This document shows, in pieces, positions 30,048-37,671 of a stretch of 40,012 bases of DNA; the first letter of the stretch is position 1; the number at the start of each line of letters is the position of its first letter. The translations under genes and the position numbers were made by a program. Source of the DNA: a virus. The notes under the pieces are model-generated. The model had not been told where the DNA came from, ran no database searches, and worked only from the letters and a program-made list of their open reading frames with translations. The stretch lies in the IMG/VR virus record IMGVR_UViG_3300021077_000048, positions 1 to 40,012 of that record; one strand, given 5' to 3'.

Positions 30048-30056
30048 TGTGGATAA
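30048..30056 (-). promoter_or_regulatory. DnaA box before the scaffold promoter
   Basis: TTATCCACA on the minus strand, upstream of the promoter for the capsid unit and downstream of the 30-residue basic ORF. Confidence 0.55.
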
Positions 30057-30061
30057 CTTTT

Positions 30062-30154
30062 CTATTTATATTTCTTAACTTTTATTTCAGATGGTTTCAA
30101 AGTAAACTTTTTACTAGAAAATTTATTTACTTTTGTCGACCTATTTTTACTCAT
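30062..30154 (-). CDS. Tiny basic protein (30 aa)
   Basis: ATG at 30154 lies 1 nt after the stop of the upstream gene and opens 30 codons: MSKNRSTKVNKFSSKKFTLK, then PSEIKVKKYK and TAG. Ten Lys plus one Arg, one acidic residue. With the two at 8583 and 8686, it is the third very small basic ORF in the virion block. It may be packaged with DNA or be a capsid component. Tight spacing to its neighbour supports translation. Confidence 0.45.
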   Translation of the reverse strand: MSKNRSTKVNKFSSKKFTLKPSEIKVKKYK

Positions 30155-30155
30155 C

Positions 30156-30611
30156 TTAAGCGGTTTGGTTTTCGGTGTCTTGATTTGCTTTATAATTTTT
30201 GTTGACATTATTTTTAAACTCTTCGATACCTGATAATGCTGCGTCTATGTAGGGGGCTTCGACCTTTTTGTCTCCAATGTTGCCTTTTGCTTCTACAAAA
30301 GAACTTTTTTTATTTGTCTTTGCCATTGTATTTAGAACTTTTAAATAAACCATCATTCCATCATAGAAGGTAATTTTAAGTGGGTCTCTTATTGCCTTAT
30401 GGTTAATGTACCAAGATTGCCATAATGTCCACTTTTCAAATTGTTCTCCAAACTCTCTAAATACTTTTAAAGTTGGCTCGTTTATTTCTTTAGGAATATA
30501 ACCAATAAAATCTTTTACAAGTAGAGTTTCAAATTCGTACTTGTGCTCGTTAAAAATTTTTTCTAAATCAAGTGGTTTAACTTTTTCTATTTTCCAATTT
30601 AATATTTTCAT
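30156..30611 (-). CDS. Hypothetical protein after portal
   Basis: This is a 151-residue protein, mostly helical: PLDLEKIFNEHKYEFETLLV, FGEQFEKWTLWQSWYINHKA and FYDGMMVYLKVLNTMAKTNK. It starts 24 nt after the portal gene. Phages often have a small unknown protein between portal and scaffold. No family recognised. The C-terminal tail is Asn/Lys/Gln-rich. Confidence 0.5.
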   Translation of the reverse strand: MKILNWKIEKVKPLDLEKIFNEHKYEFETLLVKDFIGYIPKEINEPTLKVFREFGEQFEKWTLWQSWYINHKAIRDPLKITFYDGMMVYLKVLNTMAKTNKKSSFVEAKGNIGDKKVEAPYIDAALSGIEEFKNNVNKNYKANQDTENQTA

Positions 30612-30635
30612 TTTTTATGTTTTAATTTTAATAAT

Positions 30636-32657
30636 TTACGAGTTGGGAACTAATGTTTTAGCCCCACCATTTGCGTCCGCCCCCATTCCTTGAGAACCTG
30701 CACCCCCATTCATAATCCCAGTTTTTGATTGGTTAAGATTTGAAGTTTGTGCACCAGTCTCTCCCTTTTTTGCATTAGGGTCTGGCATTTGAAATTCCAT
30801 TTCGTTTCCCCAAGTAGACATCAACTGTGGCATTATTTTATCAGAGCTAAAGTCTGCTGGATGTTCTCCCATTTTTTCAAGCAATCGTAAGTATAATTTA
30901 GCTGGGTCAACTAAACCAGACTGAACAAAGTTTTGTAGTAACGGATTGAATACTTGTTCAACCCAAGTAGCTCTTTCCATTTCATTAGACTGAGCTGGTG
31001 CAATTTTAATTTCAGAGATAATAAACTCTAAGTCTCGTAACACATCAACAGGAGCTTCAATAATCTGTGTCATCTTTCCATTCTTTACAGATTCTTCGAT
31101 GGCTTCAAAGAAGGTAATTAAGTCGTCTTGCTTTGACTTAACCAAACGAACTTGCAAAGCCCCCATACCTCCACCAATCAATGAAGTGTGTGGTATTTTA
31201 ATTGAACGAGTTATTCTTTTTTCATTAAATTTATTTACTGGATAGAACTGTAATGCTGTTTTAATAACAAGCAACATTTCTTGGCGTAACATATTGTAGT
31301 ACATCAATAAAGAGTTACCTAGTGCTTGCTGTTTAGCTAACTGCATCTGCATAACTTCACGGGAAGATTTTGGTTGTTTAGTAGGACTGATTGATTGAGT
31401 TCCTCCTTGTGCTTGAGCTGACATTAATCCCTGTAATGAATTTATCATTTGGAAAAAAGAAGAAGAACCTTCTTTTGTTTCCATCACCTTGTAAGCATTA
31501 ACATCATTGACTGGAATAACTTTATGTTGACCATAAATTAAATCAGGAGCTTCAAAGTCAGAAGATAATGTTGGTGGGTCGATAGCCCGAAGTTCTGCTT
31601 CAACTCCCATAGTCAAACCAGTATTTAAAATCTTCTGATAGTCCTTAAGTTCAAAAGGAGAAGACATTCCGTATGCAAATTTTTCATCAATAGCTTTCCA
31701 AATAGTCCAACCAAAAGGCATTTGCTTGTGATTAAATGGCATAGGTGCACGTTCTTGGTTTTCACCTTTACCAATAGGATTTAACCAAACTCCATTAGCT
31801 ACGATAGTGTATTCATCCTCAATCACATCGTACTCCTTAATAACTTCAACCATATCAAAGGAAGTAACTCCTGAACCCTTCAGAAGCCTAAAGAACAAAG
31901 AATCTTCTGCTATTTGGTTGCCAGGATAAACATACTCAGCATTGTCAAAGGATTTAAAGTTTAATTTAAAATCTGACCACTTCATTTGATTTCTCCAAAT
32001 CAATTTACCTTGACGCTGAACATCTCGTTCCCAAGTCTTTGATAAATAAATATCTTCTAGTGGAGCGATTTCTACCCATACATCATTGTAATAATAATCT
32101 TCTTTTTCTTCTATTCGATAACCACCTTCGGCTTTAGAGTATTCCTTTAAATAACGATGTTTAATTTTAGCATTATTGTAACCAACGTATTCACAAACAG
32201 TTCCATTCACAACTCCATAAAGAATCTGCCAAAATTTTTCTACTTTATCATTAGACTTAAATCTCCACTTGTCGTAGATAGACTGAAGAACTTTTACCCC
32301 AAAGACATCAAGACTTTCTCCATCAATTTTTGCACGAAAATCTTGTGCTGTTAATTGTGAACAAAAGTCCCAAACTTCTTTTCTTATAAAACCGATAGAT
32401 AAAGATAAATCCAGGGCGGCTAAATCATTAGATGGAGTCACCACAGAGTTCCAGAACATCTCACGGGAGGTCGTCAAAAAATCTTCAAGTTGATTTCCTT
32501 GAAATTGGTCTTGGCAACTATCTCGCTGTGACTTAAATTTATAATAGTCTTCGTATGACTTTGAAATTACCTGAGTCTCTGCGTCACTTATTTTGCCACG
32601 AAGATTCTCTAAGTTTATTTTTGTTTTATCTACAGCTTCTTTTGTATAGTCTGCCAT
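30636..32657 (-). CDS. Portal protein
   Basis: This is a 673-residue protein. Its pattern matches podovirus portals: an N-terminal helical start with RDSCQDQFQGNQLEDFLTTS, stem regions (FWNSVVTPSNDLAALDLSLS; FWQILYGVVNGTVCEYVGYN), WVEIAPLEDIYLSKTWERDV and RNQMKWSDFKLNF (wing-type beta segment). There is a clip-like turn, FAYGMSSPFELKDYQKILNTG, then a long C-terminal region with SAQAQGGTQSISPTKQPKSS. The last 30 residues are Gly/Asn/Gln-rich. It would form the 12-mer DNA channel with TerL. It follows GroEL and the 91-residue gene. Confidence 0.8.
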   Translation of the reverse strand: MADYTKEAVDKTKINLENLRGKISDAETQVISKSYEDYYKFKSQRDSCQDQFQGNQLEDFLTTSREMFWNSVVTPSNDLAALDLSLSIGFIRKEVWDFCSQLTAQDFRAKIDGESLDVFGVKVLQSIYDKWRFKSNDKVEKFWQILYGVVNGTVCEYVGYNNAKIKHRYLKEYSKAEGGYRIEEKEDYYYNDVWVEIAPLEDIYLSKTWERDVQRQGKLIWRNQMKWSDFKLNFKSFDNAEYVYPGNQIAEDSLFFRLLKGSGVTSFDMVEVIKEYDVIEDEYTIVANGVWLNPIGKGENQERAPMPFNHKQMPFGWTIWKAIDEKFAYGMSSPFELKDYQKILNTGLTMGVEAELRAIDPPTLSSDFEAPDLIYGQHKVIPVNDVNAYKVMETKEGSSSFFQMINSLQGLMSAQAQGGTQSISPTKQPKSSREVMQMQLAKQQALGNSLLMYYNMLRQEMLLVIKTALQFYPVNKFNEKRITRSIKIPHTSLIGGGMGALQVRLVKSKQDDLITFFEAIEESVKNGKMTQIIEAPVDVLRDLEFIISEIKIAPAQSNEMERATWVEQVFNPLLQNFVQSGLVDPAKLYLRLLEKMGEHPADFSSDKIMPQLMSTWGNEMEFQMPDPNAKKGETGAQTSNLNQSKTGIMNGGAGSQGMGADANGGAKTLVPNS

Positions 32658-32686
32658 TTAATAATTATGGTTGTTTATAATAATAG

Positions 32687-32962
32687 TTACGACTCGTAAA
32701 TAGTTTTTCCTAATCTTTTTTTTGTATAGAACTGATTCCGATATTTTTCTTCAATATTGTTTCTCAATCCTAATTTTATAATTGGTAGCAACCCTTTTTC
32801 CCGAGCGTCTTTTGGCATTTGATAAAAGACTTGTGCATTAAAACCTTGTATAGCTTTTCCTTTAAAGTGAAGCATATAGATGTCTTTGTGTGGAAGATAA
32901 AAACTTGACAATCCATATTTCTTACAAACCCTTATGCAGAATTTCTTTATATCAGGAAGCAT
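32687..32962 (-). CDS. Hypothetical protein, 91 aa
   Basis: I start it at ATG 32962 (MLPDIKKF) because TATAAT lies exactly 6 nt upstream. An upstream in-frame ATG at 32998 would overlap the GroEL gene. It is a small basic protein (CIRVCKKYGLSSFYLPHKDI; NNIEEKYRNQFYTKKRLGKT). It carries HKDIYMLHF, but no catalytic motif is clear. It lies between GroEL and portal. Function unknown. Confidence 0.5.
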   Translation of the reverse strand: MLPDIKKFCIRVCKKYGLSSFYLPHKDIYMLHFKGKAIQGFNAQVFYQMPKDAREKGLLPIIKLGLRNNIEEKYRNQFYTKKRLGKTIYES

Positions 32963-32968
32963 AGAATT

Positions 32969-32998
32969 ATTATACAACAGGATTGTTGTTTTGTGCAA
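32969..32998 (-). promoter_or_regulatory. Leaderless promoter inside the GroEL 3' end
   Basis: TTGCAC, an 18-nt spacer, TATAAT, then AATTCT and ATG 32962. It would start a transcript for the 91-residue gene and portal independently of GroEL. Confidence 0.6.
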
Positions 32999-34559
32999 CC
33001 TCAGGCAATGGAGTTATTAACACCTCATAAGTAATGAAGTCTCCTGCAAAGTCAGAAGCATTAGAAAAGGAGGTAGAAATAACCTTCGTAGCATCAACAA
33101 TCCCAGCCTTAACCATGTCTGGCTCGTATTCCATAGTAATAGCGTTATATCCACCGCCATTTTCTTCAATCTTCTCTAAAATAATATCATCTTCTCCTCC
33201 ATTCCTTAGTAACTGTAGAAGTGGAGCAGAGCAAGCATGATAAATTAAGAACTCTCCATTGGTTAAGTTCTCACCTTTTAATAGTTTTTGTCCTGCCTTA
33301 AACAGTGCAGTTCCACCACCAGTGACAACCCCATCGTCTTTAACCTTCCAAACTTTCTTTAGGGAGTTAACAGCATCATCAACCTTATCTCTTAAATGCT
33401 TTAAGGCAGCTTCAGTCTTTGCTCCAACATTTAAGATAAAGATTTTACCAGTTAGCCTAGCAACTCTTTCCTCTAATTTAATCTTTGATACTTCATCTTC
33501 ACAAATAGCTAATTGTGCCTTTAGGTCATTAACATAACCAACTGCTCCAGTTATCTTTGAATCATCAATAAAGATAGTTGTATTCTTCATATTTAAAACA
33601 ACCTTCTTTGCGTTACCAAAATATTCTATCTTTGGAAAAATCATTCCCTTATCTCCAGTCATCGCAGTTGCTCCAACAATAGCAGCAATATCTTCTAAAT
33701 ACTCTTTCTGCATTGGCTTTTTAACCAACATTAAATTAAATTTACCTGCAAACATATTCTGCACAGCAAACTTTACCAAACGTGGGTCAATCTCATCACA
33801 AACAATTAATATATTCTTTCTTCCTTGCTTGGCAACCAACTCCTCCATCAATCCTAAAAATTCATTTGTAGGAAAATTTATCTGAACATCAGTAATTAAA
33901 ACAGCAACATCTTCAAGGACAGTCTCCATTCTATCTGGATTTTTAATTAAATATGGAGTTAGTAATCCTTGTCTAAATTGATAGCCTTCATCTTGTTCAA
34001 CACTGATACCAATATCTTTATGTTCATTAACATAAACAATACCATTGTCTCCAGCTTCATAAATAGTTTTTGCGATAATCTTTCCGTATTCTTCTGACTC
34101 AACAGAAGTGATGGCAAGTTTTTCTAAGTCTTCTAATGTCTGCAAAGTAACAACTGAATTTTTTAATTCAACTAAAACTTTTTCAGTTGCGTCCTTCATT
34201 TCTTTTCGCAACTTCATAGGACTTATTCTTGTATTTGAATTAAGCATTTCAACTCCATTCTTAGCTAGTGTGTAAGAGTTAATAATAGTGGCAGTAGAAC
34301 CATCTTCTAATTCAGCATTAGTATTACGAGCAACTTGCTTTAATAAATTAGCTCCTTGCTGTAAGGATAAATCTTCTGGAATAACTTGGTCCGCAATATT
34401 TTCTCCGTCATTACTTGCAACTGGAGTTCCTGACCATTTATTAAAAACTACATTGCGACCGTTTCCTCCGAAAGTTGGAGACACCGCGTCAAAGACTTCC
34501 TTCATTCCAGCTAATAATTTCTCACGAGCTTCTGCACCTCTAAATATTTTTGTTGACAT
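32970..34559 (-). CDS. groEL: GroEL-like chaperonin
   Basis: This is a 529-residue protein, close to the usual ~545. The N-terminus reads FRGAEAREKLLAGM (the FG.DAR..ml.Gv form). PTFGGNGRNVVFNKWSGTP matches LGPKGRNVVLDKSFGAP. ATP-site residues appear kept: Asp51 (NDGENI), Asp86-Gly87 in LEDGSTATI (GDGTTTAT, with Gly to Glu), and Asp395 in KVDDAV (catalytic Asp398 of E. coli). GVVTGGGTAL follows at 410. The Gly-Gly-Met C-terminal tail is missing. Being between terminase and portal, it may fold the capsid or another phage protein. The matching GroES-like gene is at 10563. A phage coding for both is uncommon. Confidence 0.93.
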   Translation of the reverse strand: MSTKIFRGAEAREKLLAGMKEVFDAVSPTFGGNGRNVVFNKWSGTPVASNDGENIADQVIPEDLSLQQGANLLKQVARNTNAELEDGSTATIINSYTLAKNGVEMLNSNTRISPMKLRKEMKDATEKVLVELKNSVVTLQTLEDLEKLAITSVESEEYGKIIAKTIYEAGDNGIVYVNEHKDIGISVEQDEGYQFRQGLLTPYLIKNPDRMETVLEDVAVLITDVQINFPTNEFLGLMEELVAKQGRKNILIVCDEIDPRLVKFAVQNMFAGKFNLMLVKKPMQKEYLEDIAAIVGATAMTGDKGMIFPKIEYFGNAKKVVLNMKNTTIFIDDSKITGAVGYVNDLKAQLAICEDEVSKIKLEERVARLTGKIFILNVGAKTEAALKHLRDKVDDAVNSLKKVWKVKDDGVVTGGGTALFKAGQKLLKGENLTNGEFLIYHACSAPLLQLLRNGGEDDIILEKIEENGGGYNAITMEYEPDMVKAGIVDATKVISTSFSNASDFAGDFITYEVLITPLPEVAQNNNPVV

Positions 34560-34595
34560 TTTTTATGTTTTAATTACGAACTTTATAATATAAAT

Positions 34596-34601
34596 ATTAT
34601 A
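34596..34601 (-). promoter_or_regulatory. -10 box before the GroEL gene
   Basis: TAGTATAAT (minus) 36 nt before ATG 34559, in the short AT-rich gap after TerL. Leader of about 30 nt. Confidence 0.5.
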
Positions 34602-34612
34602 CTAATAATAAA

Positions 34613-36223
34613 TTACACACGCAAGTTTTGAATTAGTTTATTAATAAAACCACCTTCATTCATTTTGCCTTCAGTACTTTCTTTTCTTTGACTTTTAAAA
34701 ATTCTTCCAACATTAACACATAGGTTTTCTAGAGCAGCTCGATAATCAGCGATTTCGTCATCGTGAACTGGTTTCATCGAACTTGTTTTACTTGAAGTTG
34801 CTGTTCCATATCGAGAGTTCTCCACCGCGTCTAACAGTTTCATTACATTGGGAGAAGCCTCATTAAAAACCATCTTTGGAAGTAATAGAGCAGTGGCAAT
34901 ACGACGAGGTTCGTGCTCTACTGCAAAGGTATTCCACATTAAACGGATTGCACAACGAGCTAGAGAACTTGCGATTGAAGAGTTGTCTGCCATTGACTTG
35001 ATACTATGAGCTAACTCTCCAAAGTAACCAACAGGCTTAGCCCACTTTTGAATGTGCTTAATAAAGTCTAGTGCTTTTGGAGTATAGACTAAGTTTGGGT
35101 CAATAACATAATTAGGAACTAAGAAGGGAGCGTACCATGCTGCTGTTCCTTTGCCACTATTAGCATAACACTCTAAAATATTTATTTGATTACCGTCAAA
35201 CTGAGCCCACACAATAACAGTTAAGTCTCCTTTACCAAAATCTAAGCCGCAATAAAGTGGCAAGTTTGGATTATATTGAATTGTTATAGTTTTAGCTTGC
35301 TCTACTTCAGGATAGTACTGCATTTTTTTGGCAACAGAATAACCCTTATCAATTTCCTTCTTTGCTTCAGGGTCAAATTCTGCTTTCTCTAATTGTTGTT
35401 TGTACCATATTTCATCTTTCCATGGGTGGTCTCTCCACTCTAAGCTAATATAGTATTTATCTTTGATAGAATCTTTAAAGGCTTTTGCTTCACGACTTGC
35501 TTTAGTGGTTGATACATAAAGTTGCACACGAGCAACTGAGGTAAGGGAGCGGTGAACTTCAGTAAATCTATCAATTGAAAAACATTCATCGACAAAAACC
35601 AGACTATACCTACGCGACCTTCCTGCATTACTATTAGTAGAACTCCCAAAGATACCTGACTTGATTTCAGGATTGATTATCTTTAAAGTAGAATCGTTAG
35701 AATTTCCCTTTTCTTGTTTTAATTTAAAACCATCTGGAAGTGTCCAAGCTGGTAAGTGTGCAACCAACCAACGAAACTTAGAAAATAAACTATTGTTTGG
35801 TACTTGAGTTCCATCATCAACTTCAACTTCAGTACGAGAAAGAAGGAAGGCTGTCCAGTTGGGATAGAAGAGCCAACGCCAAACAAAATAGGCAACAATC
35901 AACCACGATAATCCCATCCCCCTAGGTTTATCAATCAAGATTTCAACATCATCTCCACTAGCTTCTGCTTCCCGTATTTTTGTAATAATATCTTTCTGGT
36001 ATTGAAATAAGAAGAAGGGTTTGATTGAGTCATTGAATTCTGGAATCATTAGAAATAAAAAGTTCTCACAGAATCCTTCAAAATCATTGGCATATAAATC
36101 TCGCAACAACTGCTTCTGGTTAATTGAATCAGCTGCCAATAACTGCATTGCATCAAAACGTTCTTTGAGTTTAGTTTTATATTCCTCCCCCTTATAGTAA
36201 TCTTGTATTAGTTGGAATCTCAT
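34613..36223 (-). CDS. terL: Terminase large subunit
   Basis: This is a 536-residue protein. Walker A is a variant: DKPRGMGLS (98-106, with Lys99 and Arg101 ahead of GMGLS). Walker B is SLVFVDE (207-213). A coupling motif candidate is LYVSTTKASREAKAF (about 235). The nuclease domain begins LYCGLDFGKGDLTV (Asp328) and ends with an acidic HDDEIADY around residue 493, the RNase H-like metal site. It pumps DNA through the portal and cuts concatemers. The start overlaps the TerS stop by one base (TAATG). Confidence 0.93.
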   Translation of the reverse strand: MRFQLIQDYYKGEEYKTKLKERFDAMQLLAADSINQKQLLRDLYANDFEGFCENFLFLMIPEFNDSIKPFFLFQYQKDIITKIREAEASGDDVEILIDKPRGMGLSWLIVAYFVWRWLFYPNWTAFLLSRTEVEVDDGTQVPNNSLFSKFRWLVAHLPAWTLPDGFKLKQEKGNSNDSTLKIINPEIKSGIFGSSTNSNAGRSRRYSLVFVDECFSIDRFTEVHRSLTSVARVQLYVSTTKASREAKAFKDSIKDKYYISLEWRDHPWKDEIWYKQQLEKAEFDPEAKKEIDKGYSVAKKMQYYPEVEQAKTITIQYNPNLPLYCGLDFGKGDLTVIVWAQFDGNQINILECYANSGKGTAAWYAPFLVPNYVIDPNLVYTPKALDFIKHIQKWAKPVGYFGELAHSIKSMADNSSIASSLARCAIRLMWNTFAVEHEPRRIATALLLPKMVFNEASPNVMKLLDAVENSRYGTATSSKTSSMKPVHDDEIADYRAALENLCVNVGRIFKSQRKESTEGKMNEGGFINKLIQNLRV

Positions 36224-36669
36224 TATTCCTCGTCAGGCTGATTAACATTAATAATCGCCGCCTCTAAATCTTCAACACTAGCTTTGGTAGAATTAATTTT
36301 AAAGAAGTTCATATTAGTTTTACTTGGAGTCTTCTTTGTTGCAGCATGAATATAGGAGAGCTTCTGTAGAGCTAGAATTTTGTCACTGGTCTTCATTTCC
36401 TTAATCTCTTCCTCTGTAATAGACTCAGCAACCTTGTTATAGACATGGATAACTCTATTGATTGCATTTAACAGAACCTCACTAGCGTTCTGTGGGTCTG
36501 TAACAGTAATAGGCGTTCCATTTATTTTGTTCATAATAGCCCTATCTTTATCAGCAGCCATTTCAGCTCGAGTTCGTCTTTTCTTTCTAGTAGATAATGG
36601 AGTGTATTCAATAGTTAAAGTTTTTCCATCTTGTTCTTCGTCTGTTTCAATTAGATTAACATTTTCCAT
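36223..36669 (-). CDS. terS: Terminase small subunit (candidate)
   Basis: This is a 148-residue protein. I choose ATG 36669 (MENVNLIETDEEQ), 9 nt downstream of a TATAAT, over ATG 36708, which overlaps the promoter itself. It has a basic RKKRRTRAEMAADKDRAIMN segment (DNA-binding helix-turn-like) and a central coil (ASEVLLNAINRVIHVYNKVA; IKEMKTSDKILALQKLSYIH) that could form the oligomeric ring, then a more acidic tail. The call rests mainly on position directly before TerL (1-nt overlap). Sequence itself is not diagnostic. Confidence 0.6.
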   Translation of the reverse strand: MENVNLIETDEEQDGKTLTIEYTPLSTRKKRRTRAEMAADKDRAIMNKINGTPITVTDPQNASEVLLNAINRVIHVYNKVAESITEEEIKEMKTSDKILALQKLSYIHAATKKTPSKTNMNFFKINSTKASVEDLEAAIINVNQPDEE

Positions 36670-36678
36670 ATTATTTTT

Positions 36679-36708
36679 ATTATAGAACAAAAAGATATCC
36701 ACAGTCAA
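36679..36708 (-). promoter_or_regulatory. Promoter of the terminase operon
   Basis: TTGACT, an 18-nt spacer, TATAAT, 9 nt to ATG. A DnaA-box-like ATATCCACA (plus strand, 36695-36703, one mismatch) lies within it. Divergent from the RNA promoter at 36721. Confidence 0.8.
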
Positions 36709-36720
36709 CTAGTAAAACAC

Positions 36721-36749
36721 TTGACATTAAATTGCGGTGGGAATATAAT
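36721..36749 (+). promoter_or_regulatory. Consensus promoter of structured RNA copy B
   Basis: TTGACA, exactly 17 nt, TATAAT: full sigma-70-type consensus, the strongest promoter in the window. The predicted start (36756) is the first base of helix P1. Confidence 0.85.
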
Positions 36750-36755
36750 TTAATT

Positions 36756-37043
36756 GCTGGTGATATCGTATACAAAAATTCCCCTGCAAGTTTTTCCCGA
36801 AAGGGAGAGGCTCACACGATACCTCCAGCAAATTACTTGTTGGGGGATTTTTGTTTATATAGTCGTGGGGGTTAACTGGGCGACTTTAAACCATGCCAGT
36901 ATAAGCGTTGTGCTGTGTCGGCTAAAATAGACACCGAGAACTCAAGGCAACAATGCTTCTCTACTTTTCTAAAGATTTTTTTATCTTTGGGGGGGTAGGG
37001 GGGTCGTAACAACTTAAATCTAAGGCAACTATGAAAAATAAAT
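36756..37043 (+). ncRNA. Structured RNA, copy B (homologous to 7413-7706)
   Basis: P1 pairs 36756-36769 with 36816-36829 (GCTGG and TATCGT halves, 3-nt internal loop). P3 is GTTTTTCCC/GGGAGAGGC with a GAAA loop. ACAAAAATTCCCC (36772-36784) pairs with GGGGGATTTTTGT (36842-36854) across P1, the counterpart of the pairing in copy A. ACTGG/CCAGT (36875/36896) has loop CGACT, which pairs with AGTCG at 36861-36865. An AAAGAT/ATCTTT hairpin precedes GGGGGGGTAGGGGGG and CGTAAC. AAGGCAAC occurs twice (36944, 37022). No tmRNA, RNase P or 6S core is seen. The start coincides with the end of a consensus promoter spacer, so it is probably a real transcript. Confidence 0.8.
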
Positions 37044-37099
37044 TAGAATACAATTGCAGAAAAAATATTAGGTATGCTATAATAGAGATAATTGAATAA
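37031..37099 (+). CDS. 22-residue ORF at the end of RNA copy B
   Basis: ATG directly after the second AAGGCAAC opens 22 codons (MKNKLEYNCRKNIRYAIIEI, then IE and TAA). In copy A the same place leads into the 118-residue gene at 7710. It may be a leader peptide or a gene remnant. It overlaps the promoter at 37054-37083. Weak evidence. Confidence 0.25.
   Translation: MKNKLEYNCRKNIRYAIIEIIE
37054..37083 (+). promoter_or_regulatory. Promoter of candidate RNA C
   Basis: TTGCAG, an 18-nt spacer, TATAAT with extended -10 (TGCTATAAT). The start is near 37090. Confidence 0.65.
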
Positions 37100-37260
37100 A
37101 TTTAAGTAGACGGTGAAGCTCGCCGTTCCTATTGCCAGAGATAGTTCTGGGTAAAGGATAAACAACTGACATCAAACAGTATAAATTACTTAAAAAATAA
37201 TACTATCGGAGAATACTCCAACCCTATTTGTAGGAGCTCGAGCTTTAGCGTAGTGCGTTA
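37090..37260 (+). ncRNA. Candidate RNA C, tandem hairpins
   Basis: No ORF lies here. Successive stems are ACGGTGA/TCGCCGT (37109), TCCT-CCAGA/TCTGG-AGGA (37125) with a symmetric 4x4 inner loop, ACTG/CAGT, AGTAT/ATACT, GGAG/CTCC and CCTA/TAGG. The close order after a good promoter suggests a structured transcript. No terminator is clear. It is one RNA after copy B. There is slight likeness to the candidate sRNA at 6550 (CTATTGC; AAAATAATACT). Confidence 0.4.
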
Positions 37261-37544
37261 ATTAATTAAATTTAACCAAAACATCAAAATCCACATATCG
37301 TTTTTGGGGCTTAATCCATTCTATATCTTCTAACCCCAGAAGATACCCCTCTATGAGACGATAAAAAGACTTTTAAAGCTCTATATATAGTATGTTTTAT
37401 TCTTTAGAGGAGAGAGGAGAGGGTGAGGAAGGACCCCAACCTAATCCTAAGTATAACACTCTATACAGTTTAACTATTAATATATATATGAACGCTCGTT
37501 CACCTTTTCATTATCTTTAAGCTGATACTCTGCTTAGTTTACTA

Positions 37545-37573
37545 TTGACATTACCATATTAGTATGCTACTAT
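37545..37573 (+). promoter_or_regulatory. Promoter in the gene-poor region
   Basis: TTGACA, 17 nt, TACTAT with an extended -10 TG (TGCTACTAT). It points toward the right-hand plus-strand genes. Confidence 0.6.
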
Positions 37574-37616
37574 ATTAATATATATTATAACACACGGGCT
37601 GATTTACAGGAGGCAG

Positions 37617-37625
37617 TTATCCACA
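37617..37625 (+). promoter_or_regulatory. DnaA box
   Basis: Perfect TTATCCACA, 9 nt before TTGCTA of a promoter-like tandem repeat, mirroring the layout before RNA copy A (8 nt before TTGCAG). Confidence 0.6.
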
Positions 37626-37635
37626 TAGTAAAACT

Positions 37636-37671
37636 TGCTAGTATATATGTATATGCTAGTATATATGTATA
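37636..37671 (+). repeat. Tandem 18-bp repeat (2 copies)
   Basis: tgctagtatatatgtata occurs twice with no mismatch. It is AT-rich and contains TATA boxes, so it could be an unwinding element or tandem promoter. Confidence 0.9.

Noticed and set aside
36670-36708. N-terminal extension of TerS from ATG 36708
   Set aside because: The extension would cover the -10/-35 elements of the terminase promoter and adds a Phe/Tyr/Asn-rich stretch without coding character.
36756-37043. A phi29-like packaging RNA
   Set aside because: The size is more than 100 nt larger, a second copy lies far from the terminase, and no sequence likeness is seen. I keep packaging only as an open question.
37406-37433. Polypurine tract as a regulatory or triplex element
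   Set aside because: One 28-nt run (with a single T) in an AT-rich region is not enough to claim function; noted only within the origin-like region.
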